Positions 39,678-50,990 of a stretch of 64,000 nucleotides of DNA are shown in pieces. Numbering within the stretch: the stretch's first letter is position 1; each line of letters begins with the position of its first letter. Origin of the DNA: Pseudoxanthomonas sp. (lineage in GTDB: Bacteria > Pseudomonadota > Gammaproteobacteria > Xanthomonadales > Xanthomonadaceae). The notes under the pieces were generated by a model that had not been told where the DNA came from, ran no database searches, and saw only the letters and a list, made by a program, of their open reading frames with translations. The stretch spans positions 1,860,001 through 1,924,000 of the forward strand of contig NZ_CP114978.1 in assembly GCF_027498035.1 (NCBI RefSeq). Reading direction: 5' to 3'. The translations under genes and the position numbers were made by a program.

Positions 39678-41633
39678 TTACGGTGCCGGCTGGGCGCTTG
39701 CTTCTGCCTCGGCTTCGATGCGCTGACGCAGGCGGCCGGCGCGCAGCAGGATCGGCGGTGGCACGGTTTCCTCGGGAATGCTGAGGATGCGCAGGCGACG
39801 CAGGAACACCCCAGGCACGCGCGATGAAGTCAACGCCACGATCGGGATCGAGAACACCAGGCCGACAATCACCGGCGACATCCAGGCCAGCAACGCCGGC
39901 GAGACGAAATACGCTGCCGCCCCCATCAGCACGCCGGACAACGACAGCCCGCCGTAGCGCTTGAACAGCGTGGACCACGGCATGCTGCCGTCGTCGCGGC
40001 GCTGCGCATCCCAACCCGAATCCTTGCCAGCCAGCACTTCGGCCACGCCACGCGACTGCACGTACATCACGATCGGCGCCATCAGCGCGGCCAGCACGCT
40101 CTCGATCACGATGCTGATGATCATGCGGAACCAACCACCACAGCCACGCCGCACCTTGGTATCGGCCAGCACCGCCAGATAGCCCATCACCTTGGGTGCG
40201 AACAGCGCGAACAACGTGGCGCCGAACACGTAGACGATGCGCTCGGGGTCGAGCGTGCGCCAATAGGACGCCGGCGAGAAATGCGTCAGCTCCTGCAGAC
40301 TCACCAGTGCACCGGCCTGCTCCAGCGGAATGGCGATGCCGACCAGCATCATCAGCGCCCACATCGGCGCGGTCAGATAGTGGCCGATGCCGATCAGGAA
40401 ATGGGTGCGGCTGATCCAGTGCATGCCGCGCGTCGGCAACACGCCCACGTGCTGCAGGTTGCCCTGGCACCAGCGGCGGTCGCGCACCAGCAGATCGGTC
40501 AGCGACGGCGGGCCTTCTTCGAAACTGCCGCCCAGGGCAGGCGTCATGTGGCAGGCCCAACCGCCCCGGCGGATCAGCGCAGCCTCGACGAAGTCGTGGC
40601 TCAACACATGGCCGTTGAATGGACGGATCCCGCCCAGCCTGGGCAGGCCGGCGTGATCGGCAAAGGCCTGGGTGCGGATGACCGCGTTGTGGCCCCAGTA
40701 ATTGCTCTCGGTGCCGTGCCACCAGGCCACGCCATGGGCGATCACCGGCCCGTATACGCGGCCGGCAAACTGCTGCATGCGGGCGAACAGGGTGCTGCCG
40801 TTGACGATCAATGGCAGTGACTGGATCAGGCCCACGTCCGGGTGTGTTTCCAGACCCCAGGCCAGGCGCACGATGGTGTCGCCGGTCATCAGGCTGTCGG
40901 CATCCAGGATCAGCATCTGCGGGTAGGCGCCGCCGAAACGGCGCACCCACTCGGCGATGTTGCCGGCCTTGCGCTCGCTGTTGTCGGCGCGGTGCCGGTA
41001 ATACAGGTTCGGCGCGCCGCCCAGGCGTTCGCGCAACCGGTGGAACTCGGCCACCTCGTCCATGCGGATCGGGCCACGCGTGGTGTCGCTGAGGATGAAG
41101 AAATCGAACTGCTCCAAGTGCCCGGTCTCGCGCACCGATTCGTAGATCGCCTGCAAGCCGGCCATCAGGCGCTGCGGCTCTTCGTTATAGGTCGGCATCA
41201 ACAGCGCGGTGCGCTGCCTGGGCGTGGGCAGCGGATCTTCCGGACGCAGGCCCAGGCGCCGGCGGCGACGGGTGACGATCAACAGGAAGCCCGCCAGCGC
41301 GCTGACGAACGACAGCGACACCCACGCGAACAGCAGCGTGAAAATTCCCAGGAACACCACTTCCAGCACGCCCAGGCCATCGGTCGCCATCACCCGGAAC
41401 ATCTGGTACAGCCCGGCCAGGGTGATCGCAGCGGTGCCACCGAAGACATAGAACCGGCGCATGGCCATGTTCGGCGGGGCCGAGGGCATGGGCGGACTAC
41501 GCAGCTTACCGGTGCGCAGTGACTGCACAGGCATGTCCATCGGCGCAGGCGCAGGCATCAGCTCGTAGGCCAGCGCCTCGTCGGTGAGCGGAATGTCCTG
41601 ATGCGGGACGAGGATGGGTTCGACGGTCTTCAT
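39678..41633 (-). CDS. opgH: Glucans biosynthesis glucosyltransferase H
   Basis: A 651-residue membrane glucosyltransferase that makes the linear beta-1,2 backbone of osmoregulated periplasmic glucans in the inner membrane. The GT2 domain shows ALLMPTYNEEPQRL, FFILSDTT and LILDADSLM, and a QxxRW-like RRWCQGNLQH. Hydrophobic segments lie near residues 70-130 and 390-600. It is much shorter than the E. coli protein (847 residues), as usual in xanthomonads. opgG is not next to it. ATG at 41633 is preferred over the GTG 12 bp upstream. Confidence 0.93.
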   Translation of the reverse strand: MKTVEPILVPHQDIPLTDEALAYELMPAPAPMDMPVQSLRTGKLRSPPMPSAPPNMAMRRFYVFGGTAAITLAGLYQMFRVMATDGLGVLEVVFLGIFTLLFAWVSLSFVSALAGFLLIVTRRRRRLGLRPEDPLPTPRQRTALLMPTYNEEPQRLMAGLQAIYESVRETGHLEQFDFFILSDTTRGPIRMDEVAEFHRLRERLGGAPNLYYRHRADNSERKAGNIAEWVRRFGGAYPQMLILDADSLMTGDTIVRLAWGLETHPDVGLIQSLPLIVNGSTLFARMQQFAGRVYGPVIAHGVAWWHGTESNYWGHNAVIRTQAFADHAGLPRLGGIRPFNGHVLSHDFVEAALIRRGGWACHMTPALGGSFEEGPPSLTDLLVRDRRWCQGNLQHVGVLPTRGMHWISRTHFLIGIGHYLTAPMWALMMLVGIAIPLEQAGALVSLQELTHFSPASYWRTLDPERIVYVFGATLFALFAPKVMGYLAVLADTKVRRGCGGWFRMIISIVIESVLAALMAPIVMYVQSRGVAEVLAGKDSGWDAQRRDDGSMPWSTLFKRYGGLSLSGVLMGAAAYFVSPALLAWMSPVIVGLVFSIPIVALTSSRVPGVFLRRLRILSIPEETVPPPILLRAGRLRQRIEAEAEASAQPAP

Positions 41634-42049
41634 GCGGTCCAGCACGGCAAGCGGCGGCCCGCGACCGGGGCAGGCATCGCAGCCGGGTGTGGACCGGCCG
41701 ACGTCGGCATCGGGGTCATGGTGTCGGGGGAAGCGGGAGCATGGCCACCAGAATACAGGCGCGGATAGGCAGGCTGTATGCCGCCGCCCTGCGGCGTCTT
41801 CCGATCTCCTTGAAGGCGACGGGACGCGGGAATTACCCGGCGCAATGCAGCGGTCTGTGCCGGCGCGTCATGGAAAGCTTGGCTGCGGCGCACGCAGTCT
41901 CCTGATGGGCAGTGGGGAACGCCCGCGGCATGGTAATCGACGATTCGTTAGCGCCAGGGCATGGCACGCCGGCGATACAACGCAACAGGCCCGCCAATGG
42001 CGGGCCTGTGCGTGGATCCTTCAATCGCCCGAAGGCGAGGGAGGGATGA
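41634..42049. other. 416-bp gap between opgH and rpoD
   Basis: Contains the rpoD terminator at 41985-42009 and no supported gene. The rest should include the opgH leader; nothing else is recognised. Confidence 0.45.
41985..42009 (-). terminator. rpoD terminator hairpin
   Basis: ACAGGCCCGCC / GGCGGGCCTGT, an 11-bp perfect stem with a 3-base loop, about 40 bp past the rpoD stop. The T content after it on the minus strand is modest. Confidence 0.7.
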
Positions 42050-43912
<1,863 letters not shown>

Positions 43913-43955
43913 GGGTGCTTGCGCCGCCTAAAAAGAAAGGTCAGGAGAACCACGT

Positions 43956-43961
43956 ATTATA
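43956..43961 (-). promoter_or_regulatory. -10 element upstream of rpoD
   Basis: A perfect TATAAT on the minus strand, 47 bp before the rpoD ATG. At 17-bp spacing the -35 is poor (CAGACT), so the site may depend on context or extended contacts. Confidence 0.55.
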
Positions 43962-44021
43962 CCAGCCGGACCGTGTCCAGTCTGGCGCGTGGCGTTCAGG
44001 TTTCGGTTTTTCGCGCGGAAG

Positions 44022-44460
44022 TCAGCTCCGCAGCAGGAAGGTCACCGGGCCGTCGTTGACCAGGTCCACCACCATGTGGGCGCCGAAACCGGCCGGTTTC
44101 CACCCCCGGATGGCGTTGCCGGCAGATTTCCACCAGTTGATTGAACCCGCGTTCAGCCTGTTCCGGCGGCGCGGCGGTGGTGAAGCTGGGCCGCATCCCG
44201 GACTGCGTATCGGCCGCCAGGGTGAACTGGCTGACCAGCAGCAAGCCGCCGCCCGTGTCGGCCAGCGACAGGTTCATCTTGCCGGCGGCATCGCCGAACA
44301 CCCGGTAGCCCAGCAGGCGTTCGGCCATGCGCGCGATCTGGGCCTGGCCATCGCCCGGCTCCAGTCCGACCAGGGCCAGCAGGCCTGGCCCGATGGCGCC
44401 AACGGCTTCGCCATCCACCACGACCGATGCGCGGGTTACGCGCTGGATCAACGACAGCAT
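44022..44460 (-). pseudogene. dtd: D-aminoacyl-tRNA deacylase with a 1-base frameshift
   Basis: The N-terminal 120 residues are a normal Dtd: MLSLIQRVTRASVVVDGE, SQFTLAADTQSGMRPSF and RGFNQLVEICR. Dtd removes D-amino acids from mischarged tRNAs. After GVETGRF the frame reads RRPHGGG and on to residue 154. Dropping one base from the AAA at 44086-44088 restores GAHMVVDLVNDGPVTFLLRS and a stop at 44022-44024, the normal Dtd end with its NxGPVT motif. The indel lies in a homopolymer, so a sequencing error is quite possible. If real, the NxGPVT active-site element is lost. Confidence 0.85.
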
Positions 44461-44551
44461 GCGGGTCTCCTACGGGCTTGGCCCGCCAAGGTGCGGACCG
44501 CGGCGGTGCTTTGCAATGCCAAGGCGGCGGGCCAGTCGATAGACTGGCTGG

Positions 44552-45472
44552 ATGAAACCGACGACCTGGGCCGAGGCCGCGTATCGCGCCACAGCCGCCT
44601 TCACCTCCCTGCCCTGGCCCCTGCTGACCCGCCTGGGCAATGGACTGGCCTGGACCTGGGCCAAGCTGGACGCCCGCGAAAGCCGCGTCACCCGACGCAA
44701 TCTGGAGCTGGCCTATCCGGAACTGCTGCCCAGCCAACGCGCGGACCTGCACCGCCGGATCCTGCGCGGCACCGCCCGCCAGGCACTGGAAACCCTGCGT
44801 TTCTGGACCCGGCCGCACGCCGAAAACCTGGACCGCCACCTGCGCCAGCGCCACGGCCAGGACCTGTACGACGCGGCGTTGAAGTCCGGTCGCGGCGTGA
44901 TCGTGGCCGCACCGCACTTCGGCAACTGGGAGCTGCTGAACCAGTGGCTGGCTTCGCGCGGGGACATCGCCATCGTCTACAAGCCGCCGTCGTCCGGCGT
45001 GGGCGACGCCTTCCTGCAGCGCGTCCGCGGCGCCGAGAACATCCGCCAGGTCCGCGCTGAAGGCCCGGCCGTGCGCCAGCTGTTCAAGGTCCTGAAAGAA
45101 GGCGGCGCGGTCGGGATCCTGCCCGACCAGCAGCCCAAGGCCGGCGATGGCGTGTTTGCGCCATTTTTCGGCGTGGACGCGCTGACCATGACCCTGGTCA
45201 ACCGCCTGGCCGAGCGCACCGGCGCGATCGTGCTGCTGGGCTGGTGCGAACGTGTCGGCGCCGGGCTGGACTTCGCCCTGCATGTGGAACCGACCCCGCC
45301 GGGGATCGACGACAAGGACGCGCAAGCCGGCACCGCCGTGTTGAATGCACAGATCGAACGCATCGCCCGGCGCGACCCGGCCCAGTACCAGTGGACCTAC
45401 AAGCGCTACACGCTGCGTCCGCCGGGCAGCGGCGAAACCGATCCGTACTGGACCGCCAAACACCCGCACTGA
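44552..45472 (+). CDS. LpxL/HtrB-family lipid A acyltransferase
   Basis: A 306-residue lysophospholipid-type acyltransferase of the lauroyl/myristoyl lipid A family. The catalytic HFGNWE (H-x4-E) lies near residue 126, with VYKPP and a LPDQQP element downstream. It would add secondary acyl chains to Kdo2-lipid IVA at the inner membrane. The N-terminus is weakly hydrophobic (FTSLPWPLLTRLGNGLAW). It starts 91 bp from the divergent dtd. LpxL versus LpxM cannot be told from sequence here. Confidence 0.85.
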   Translation: MKPTTWAEAAYRATAAFTSLPWPLLTRLGNGLAWTWAKLDARESRVTRRNLELAYPELLPSQRADLHRRILRGTARQALETLRFWTRPHAENLDRHLRQRHGQDLYDAALKSGRGVIVAAPHFGNWELLNQWLASRGDIAIVYKPPSSGVGDAFLQRVRGAENIRQVRAEGPAVRQLFKVLKEGGAVGILPDQQPKAGDGVFAPFFGVDALTMTLVNRLAERTGAIVLLGWCERVGAGLDFALHVEPTPPGIDDKDAQAGTAVLNAQIERIARRDPAQYQWTYKRYTLRPPGSGETDPYWTAKHPH

Positions 45473-45686
45473 GCTACAGATCACGGCGAAGGCGCATCAC
45501 GGGGCCGCACCGTTCCGTGGGCGGCTTCACACCTCGCCGGTCGGGTGGGCGAAAATGACCGCACGTTCGCGCCGTTCGATGGCGTGGATGCTGCAGGCTG
45601 GAGATCGCCGCCGACCGCCTCCATCTGGTTGGCTGGCGCCTGGCCTGCAGGCACCTCCCGTCGCTGACGCTTTCTTCGTGCATGCC

Positions 45687-46805
45687 ATGACCGCTTCCGA
45701 TTCCGCCGCCCTGTTTGGACACCCCGACGCCGTCGCCTGCGAACGCGCCGTGGCCGAACTGCGCAGCGGTCGCCCGGTGGTGGTCCATGATGGGTCGGGC
45801 AGCCAGACCGCCGTGCTGGCCGTGGATGGCGCGACGCCGGCAACCTTCGCCGGTTTCAGCGCCGCCAGCGATGGCGACATCGCGCTGACGTTGACCCCGA
45901 CCCGCGCCCGCCTGCTGGGATTGACCGCGCCACGCGGGGCCCGCCTGGACCTTGCCGACCACGCTTTTGAATCGCTGGCCAGGCTGAGCTATCTGCCGGT
46001 GGCGGCGCCGCATACGGCGAACTGGTCACGCGGCAGCGAGCGCGATGCCGGCGGCCTGGAAATCGCCAGGCTCGGCCTGCTGTTGCCTGCCCTGCTGGTG
46101 CACGACATCGCCGCCGGCGCCTCGCCCTTCGATAGCAGCACGCGGATTTCGCTGGAACAGATCGCCCAGGGCGCCGCGCAGGCCGGCCAGGGCTGGGAAC
46201 TGGTTGCGCGCACCCATGTGCCGTTGCGCGACTTCGGCGATGCGCAGTTCGTCGTGTTCCGCGGCGGCGTGGCCCAGCGCGACCAGGTCGCCATCGTCAT
46301 CGGCACCCCGGATTTCAGCCAGCCGGTACCGGTCCGCGTGCACTCCTCGTGCCTGACCGGCGACCTGTTCGGCTCGCTCAAGTGCGACTGCGGCGACCAG
46401 CTGCGCAACGGCCTGTACAAGCTGGCCGAACTCGGCGGCGGCGTGCTGCTGTACATGGACCAGGAAGGGCGCGGCACCGGCATCGCCGCCAAGATGCGCG
46501 CTTACGGCTACCAGCATGAAGGCCTGGACACCATCGACGCCGATGCGCTGCTGGGCTTCGGCCCGGATGAGCGCCGCTACGACGGCGCCGCGGCGATGCT
46601 GCGCGGCCTGGGCATTGCGCGCGCCCGACTGCTGAGCAACAACCCGGAAAAGGTCGATCGCCTGCGCACTGCCGGCATGGAAGTCACCGAGCGGATCCCG
46701 GTCACCGGCCGCATCACCAGCGACAACGAGGCCTACCTGCGGACCAAGGCCGCGCGTGCCGGCCATGCGCTGGATGTGGACGCGCTGATCGCTTCGCTGT
46801 CGTAG
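45687..46805 (+). CDS. ribA: GTP cyclohydrolase II
   Basis: A 372-residue protein whose C-terminal ~200 residues are GTP cyclohydrolase II, the first step of riboflavin synthesis. It has the zinc site VRVHSSCLTGDLFGSLKCDCGDQL in part, YMDQEGRGTGIAAK and NNPEKVDRLR. The N-terminal ~165 residues are an extra domain, as in xanthomonad RibA, that lacks clear RibB catalytic signatures. The ATG at 45687 begins conservation; a longer frame upstream is not supported. I saw no FMN riboswitch in the 214 bp before it. Confidence 0.9.
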   Translation: MTASDSAALFGHPDAVACERAVAELRSGRPVVVHDGSGSQTAVLAVDGATPATFAGFSAASDGDIALTLTPTRARLLGLTAPRGARLDLADHAFESLARLSYLPVAAPHTANWSRGSERDAGGLEIARLGLLLPALLVHDIAAGASPFDSSTRISLEQIAQGAAQAGQGWELVARTHVPLRDFGDAQFVVFRGGVAQRDQVAIVIGTPDFSQPVPVRVHSSCLTGDLFGSLKCDCGDQLRNGLYKLAELGGGVLLYMDQEGRGTGIAAKMRAYGYQHEGLDTIDADALLGFGPDERRYDGAAAMLRGLGIARARLLSNNPEKVDRLRTAGMEVTERIPVTGRITSDNEAYLRTKAARAGHALDVDALIASLS

Positions 46806-46837
46806 CGGGACTCTGAAGTCGGGAAAAGCGATCTCCT

Positions 46838-46877
46838 TTTACCCGTCATTCCCGCGCAGGCGGGAATGACGGGTAAA
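46838..46877. repeat. REP-like palindrome / terminator after ribA
   Basis: Perfect 18-bp inverted arms (TTTACCCGTCATTCCCGC and its complement) around GCAG, directly after ribA. Palindromes built on TCATTCCCGC...GCGGGAATGA are common intergenic repeats in xanthomonads and may terminate transcription. Confidence 0.75.
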
Positions 46878-46923
46878 GCCGAGGGCGGCAAGCTTTTCGA
46901 GGTCCGAGGTCCTAGTCCCCGCA

Positions 46924-47592
46924 ATGGTAGGCTCCAGTGCGATGACCGGGCTGGGAGGACCGGCCGGTGCGCTGCATCGGCCCTGCCTCGATGCGCCGGT
47001 GGTTTCCACACACCGTTCCCAGCAGGTCCACGCGTTGCAAAGCTCCCCCGCACCCGATGATCTTCCTTCGCCCGTTGACGATGCGGGCGCCGTCGCCTCG
47101 TCCGGCACGCCCAATGGCCTGCCTGACGGCTGGCAGCAATTGCCACCGCGTGGCGCCAAGATGGCCGCGGCCGGCGCGTTCCTCGGCACGCTCTGCGCAT
47201 TGCTGGTGGCCGCGTTGGTGGCACGGCTGACCGCGCATGTCGCCCTGCCCTGGGCGTGGATCGCCCCGGCCGGCGTGGGGGCGGCCTTGCTGGGCGCGGT
47301 GATCGCCTATCGACGCCACCGCTACACCCGCTGGCGCCTGGACGAACAAGGCTTCGCCCTGATGCAGGGCCGGCTGTGGCAGAGCGAAACCCATATCCCG
47401 ATTTCGCGCGTGCAACACCTGGACGTGCGCCGCGGCCCGCTGGAACGCGCCGCGCGCCTGTCCACGCTGGTGGTCCACACCGCCGGTACGCGCCTCAATG
47501 CGGTGTCGGTTTCCGGCCTGGACCAGCGTGACGCCGAGCGCCTGCGCGACCGCCTGGCTCATCAGCTCGACCACGACGACGACGCGTTGTGA
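46924..47592 (+). CDS. PH-domain membrane protein, YdbS-like
   Basis: A 222-residue protein with two membrane segments (residues ~80-125) followed by a bacterial PH domain (YTRWRLDEQGFALMQGRLWQSETHIPISRVQHLDVRRGPLERA, in part). The N-terminal ~70 residues are unconserved, so the real start may be later. Its stop overlaps a GTG start of the next gene. YdbS/YdbT pairs occur widely; in Bacillus they protect against amylocyclicin-type peptides, but their role here is unknown. Confidence 0.8.
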   Translation: MVGSSAMTGLGGPAGALHRPCLDAPVVSTHRSQQVHALQSSPAPDDLPSPVDDAGAVASSGTPNGLPDGWQQLPPRGAKMAAAGAFLGTLCALLVAALVARLTAHVALPWAWIAPAGVGAALLGAVIAYRRHRYTRWRLDEQGFALMQGRLWQSETHIPISRVQHLDVRRGPLERAARLSTLVVHTAGTRLNAVSVSGLDQRDAERLRDRLAHQLDHDDDAL

Positions 47593-49097
47593 GTGCCATG
47601 GCGGACGCCGCGCCTTCGCCACCGCGCGACCAGCTGCTGCATCCCTGGTCGTGGCTGTTCGTGCTGCTGCAACAGCTCAGGCAGTTCCTGCTGCCATTGA
47701 TCGCACTGGTGGTCTTCGGCGGGCGCGACGGCGAACGCGACTACTACGACAACGTCGCCACACTGGTAGTGATGGCGATCCTGGTCGGCGTCTCGCTGAT
47801 GCGCTACCTGACCTATCGCTACCGCATCGGCAGTGACGGATTGAGCATCCGCAGCGGCCTGTTCAACCGCAGCCGGCGCGAGATTCCCTTCGCCCGCATC
47901 CACAACGTGGTGGTCCATCAATCATTGCTGCACCGGCTGTTCGGCGTGGCCGAGCTGCGCCTGGAATCGGCCGGTGGCGCCAAGCCCGAAGCGCAGATGC
48001 GCGTGCTGCGGTTGGACCAGGCGCTGGCGCTGGAACAGCTGGTCCGCCACCGCGGCCAGGCCCCGGTCGAACAGGCCGGGCCGCCCGACAGCACCACGCT
48101 GCTGACCTTGCCCGCGGGCGAGATCGTGCGGCTTGGACTGATCTCCAACCGCGGCATGCTGGCGATGGCCGCCACCGCCGGCGCGGCGTACCAGCTGTTC
48201 CCGCAGAAGGTGGTCGCCAATGCCATCGAAGACTACGGCCGCCAGGTCTTCGGCTATGCCAGCCACCTGCACATGGGCTGGCTTGCCGGCCTGATCACCA
48301 TCGCCAGCCTGCTGCTGTGGGCGATCGCGCTGCTGCGCCTGCTGTCGATCGCGCTGGCGGCGGTGCAATACCACGGGTTCCGGCTGAGCGAGACCGATCA
48401 CCGCTTGACCGTCGAACGCGGCCTGCTGGCACGCGTGCGCACCAGCGCAGCGCGCCGGCGCATCCAGTCCTGGACCCTGCGCGAAGGCCTGCTGCACCGC
48501 TGCTTCAAGCGCCGCAGCCTGGGCATCGACACCGCCGTGGTCGAAGCGCATGGCGAACAGGGCCGCTCGATCCGCGAACTGGTGCCGCTGGCCACCGTGG
48601 ACACCTGCGATGCGCTGGTCCGGCACGTGCTGCCCGGGGTGCAATGGCCCCCGCAACAGTGGCAGGCGGTGCCGGTGCGTTATTGGTGGCGACTGTGCCT
48701 GTGGCCGGCATTCTGGCTGGCCTGCCTGACCGCCGCGCTGTGGCCGCTGGCCGGAGCCTGGAGCCTGTTGTTGCTGCTGTGGTTGCCGTGGTCGGCGTTC
48801 AAAGCCTTCCGGCAGATGCAGCGCATGGGCTGGAGCGTGGACGCGCGACTGGTCACCGTCCGTGGCGGCTGGTGGACGCGCTGGTGGCGCTTCGCCGAAA
48901 TCGACAAGCTGCAGGCGCTGCGCCTGAGTCGTTCGCCGCTGGACCGCCGTTGCGGCACGGCCTCGCTGCTGCTGGACACTGCGGGCGCGTTTGGCGACGG
49001 CCCCCGCTTGAAGTTGCGCTTGATCCCGCTGGAACAAGCCCGCGCGCTGCATGACCAGCTCAGTCGCACGCTGGCCCAACGCCGGTTGCGCTGGTGA
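47589..49097 (+). CDS. PH-domain membrane protein, YdbT-like
   Basis: A 502-residue protein with three bacterial PH-domain units: one after YRYRIGSDGLSIRSGLFNRSRREIPFARIHNVVV near residue 80, one in the middle (HRLTVERGLLARVRTSAARRRIQSW) and one near the C-terminus (ARLVTVRGGWWTRWWRFAEIDKLQAL). Several membrane segments separate them. It overlaps the YdbS-like gene and surely forms a complex with it. ATG at 47598 is an alternative to GTG 47589. Confidence 0.82.
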   Translation: MSAMADAAPSPPRDQLLHPWSWLFVLLQQLRQFLLPLIALVVFGGRDGERDYYDNVATLVVMAILVGVSLMRYLTYRYRIGSDGLSIRSGLFNRSRREIPFARIHNVVVHQSLLHRLFGVAELRLESAGGAKPEAQMRVLRLDQALALEQLVRHRGQAPVEQAGPPDSTTLLTLPAGEIVRLGLISNRGMLAMAATAGAAYQLFPQKVVANAIEDYGRQVFGYASHLHMGWLAGLITIASLLLWAIALLRLLSIALAAVQYHGFRLSETDHRLTVERGLLARVRTSAARRRIQSWTLREGLLHRCFKRRSLGIDTAVVEAHGEQGRSIRELVPLATVDTCDALVRHVLPGVQWPPQQWQAVPVRYWWRLCLWPAFWLACLTAALWPLAGAWSLLLLLWLPWSAFKAFRQMQRMGWSVDARLVTVRGGWWTRWWRFAEIDKLQALRLSRSPLDRRCGTASLLLDTAGAFGDGPRLKLRLIPLEQARALHDQLSRTLAQRRLRW

Positions 49098-49112
49098 TGC
49101 GCGCGGAATGAC

Positions 49113-50177
49113 TCAGCGCGCGCCGCGGCCCCAGTAACCCAGCTCCTTGCGGATCTGCAGCGCGCGGAACCGCGCACCGAACGGCTTGGGCTTCAACACG
49201 CCGAGTTCGCCAGACAGGAAATCCTCGGTCGCCGCGATCACGCGTTCGGACGAATGCCCATCGCGATCGGGATGGATCGAGCCGGCATAGCGCACGATCT
49301 CGGCCATCAATGCCTGCGTCGGCGCCAGCGCTTGCCGCAGCAGCTGCGGCAACCGATCGGCGTCGTCGAAATCGAGCATGTGCGGCTTCGGCGCTCGGTT
49401 GCGGAAAGTCACCACCGGTTTGTGCTGGACGATGAACTCCGAAACGATCGACGAGGTATCGGACACCAGCACATCGGCGGCGCGCTGCGCAGCCATGACC
49501 TGCTCGGGTTCGACGAAGGCTGCATTCGGCCCGGCCAGCGCGCGGTAGCTGGCGAACAACTCCGGCGGGCACTTGGGATGCAGGGTCAGCAGCCAGTAGC
49601 GCTCGCCCAGGGCGATGTCGGCGGCAATCTGCTCGATCAGCAACGGCGCGGCACTGAGCCGTTCGGTGAAGGTCGAGCCGAACAGGATCACCGGCCGCTC
49701 CCCGGCCGGCGTACGCAGTGCGGCACTGGCGCCGCCATCGTCGCGGAACAGCGGGTCCAGCTTCGGCCAGCCGGTCTGGGCCACGGCGAAGTGGCCTTCG
49801 CGCTGGGCCAGTTCGCGGAACGGCGCGGTGGTGGCCGGCCCCTGCGTGCAGTACAGATCGAACAAGCCACGCACGCGGAAATGCCCGCGCGTATCGGCGC
49901 GCTTCTCCACGTTGAACCCATGGAACAGCTGCACCTTGGCCCCGGACACGAATGGCGGCACCCAGTTGGCCGCGCTGAACACCGCGCGCGGCCGCAACGC
50001 GACGGCGGCCTTCAGATCAACCGGATGCACGAAAGGCGCGACCTGGGCCTCCAATCCACGCGCATTGCCCTCGAACCAGGCGCTGACCCGCTGGCCGGAG
50101 GCGTGCAGCGCCTGGGCCAGAGGCGCCAGAATAGGCAAGGCGTACCGTTCGGTCGCAAACAACAGGTAATCAGCCAC
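49113..50177 (-). CDS. CDP-glycerol glycerophosphotransferase-like protein
   Basis: A 354-residue glycosyltransferase-like protein. The C-terminal part has RYWLLTLHPKCP, VSDTSSIVSEF and KPVVTFRNRAPKPH, the pattern of the CDP-glycerol / TagF-type family. The N-terminus reads LLFATERYALPILAPLAQALHASG. It stands head to head with the GT2 gene (starts 3 bp apart) within an LPS gene block, so a role in decorating core oligosaccharide is likely. Confidence 0.75.
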   Translation of the reverse strand: MADYLLFATERYALPILAPLAQALHASGQRVSAWFEGNARGLEAQVAPFVHPVDLKAAVALRPRAVFSAANWVPPFVSGAKVQLFHGFNVEKRADTRGHFRVRGLFDLYCTQGPATTAPFRELAQREGHFAVAQTGWPKLDPLFRDDGGASAALRTPAGERPVILFGSTFTERLSAAPLLIEQIAADIALGERYWLLTLHPKCPPELFASYRALAGPNAAFVEPEQVMAAQRAADVLVSDTSSIVSEFIVQHKPVVTFRNRAPKPHMLDFDDADRLPQLLRQALAPTQALMAEIVRYAGSIHPDRDGHSSERVIAATEDFLSGELGVLKPKPFGARFRALQIRKELGYWGRGAR

Positions 50178-50180
50178 ACC

Positions 50181-50984
50181 ATGTCCTCGTCACCACACGG
50201 CCAGCGGCCGCGCATTTCGGCCTGCATTATCGCGTTCAACGAAGCCGACCGCATCGGCGACTGCCTGGACTCGCTGGCGTTCTGCGATGAATGCGTGGTG
50301 GTGGACTCGGGATCGACCGATGCGACCGCCGCGATTGCACGGGAGAAGGGCGCGAAGGTGTTGCAGCGCAACTTCGATGGCTACCGCAGCCAGAAGGATT
50401 TCGCCGTGCAAAGTGCCGCCCACGACTGGGTGCTGTGCCTGGATGCCGATGAACGCGTGGACGCGACGTTGCGCGCATCGATCCTGGCCGCGCGCGACGG
50501 GGGATTTGCCGGGCCTGCGGGCTATCGCTTCAACCGGCTGTCCGATTACTTCGGCAGGTTCCTGCGCCATGGCAATGCGTATCCGGACCAGGTGCTGCGG
50601 CTGTTCGACCGCCGCCGCGGTGGCTGGCGTGGCCAGCGCGAAATCCACGAAGCGGCCAGCGTCGATGGCGCGATCCAGGCCCTGGCCGGCGACCTGGTGC
50701 ACTTCCCCTATCGCTCGCTGGAACAGCAGCTGGCCAAGACCCAGCGCTATGCCTTGATGATGGCCCAGCACGAATTCGCGCGCGGCAAACGGGCGTCGTG
50801 GGCCAAGCTGGTGGTCTCGCCGGCGTGGCGCTTCTGGCGCGGCTACGTGTTCCGGCTGGGCTTCCTGGATGGCTGGCGCGGCCTGGTCTACGCCTACGTG
50901 CGTGCCAACTACGTGCGCCAGAAAGCCATCATGCTGTGGTTGCTGCAGCATGGGCAGCCGGTGGAAACCCCGCGCCGGGACTGA
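50181..50984 (+). CDS. Family 2 glycosyltransferase, WaaE/KdtX-like
   Basis: A 267-residue GT-A enzyme. The core has ISACIIAFNEADRIGDCLDSL, VVVDSGSTDAT, and WVLCLDADERV (DxD). Later, YRFNRLSDYFGRFLRHGNAYPD and GDLVHFPYRS match lipid A core beta-glucosyltransferases (WaaE type). The ATG at 50181 begins conservation; a much longer frame upstream is antisense to the neighbouring gene. No membrane segment. Confidence 0.82.
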   Translation: MSSSPHGQRPRISACIIAFNEADRIGDCLDSLAFCDECVVVDSGSTDATAAIAREKGAKVLQRNFDGYRSQKDFAVQSAAHDWVLCLDADERVDATLRASILAARDGGFAGPAGYRFNRLSDYFGRFLRHGNAYPDQVLRLFDRRRGGWRGQREIHEAASVDGAIQALAGDLVHFPYRSLEQQLAKTQRYALMMAQHEFARGKRASWAKLVVSPAWRFWRGYVFRLGFLDGWRGLVYAYVRANYVRQKAIMLWLLQHGQPVETPRRD

Positions 50985-50990
50985 ACCGGC

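Noticed and set aside
45473..45686. FMN riboswitch before ribA
   Set aside because: The conserved RFN blocks are not seen in these 214 bp.
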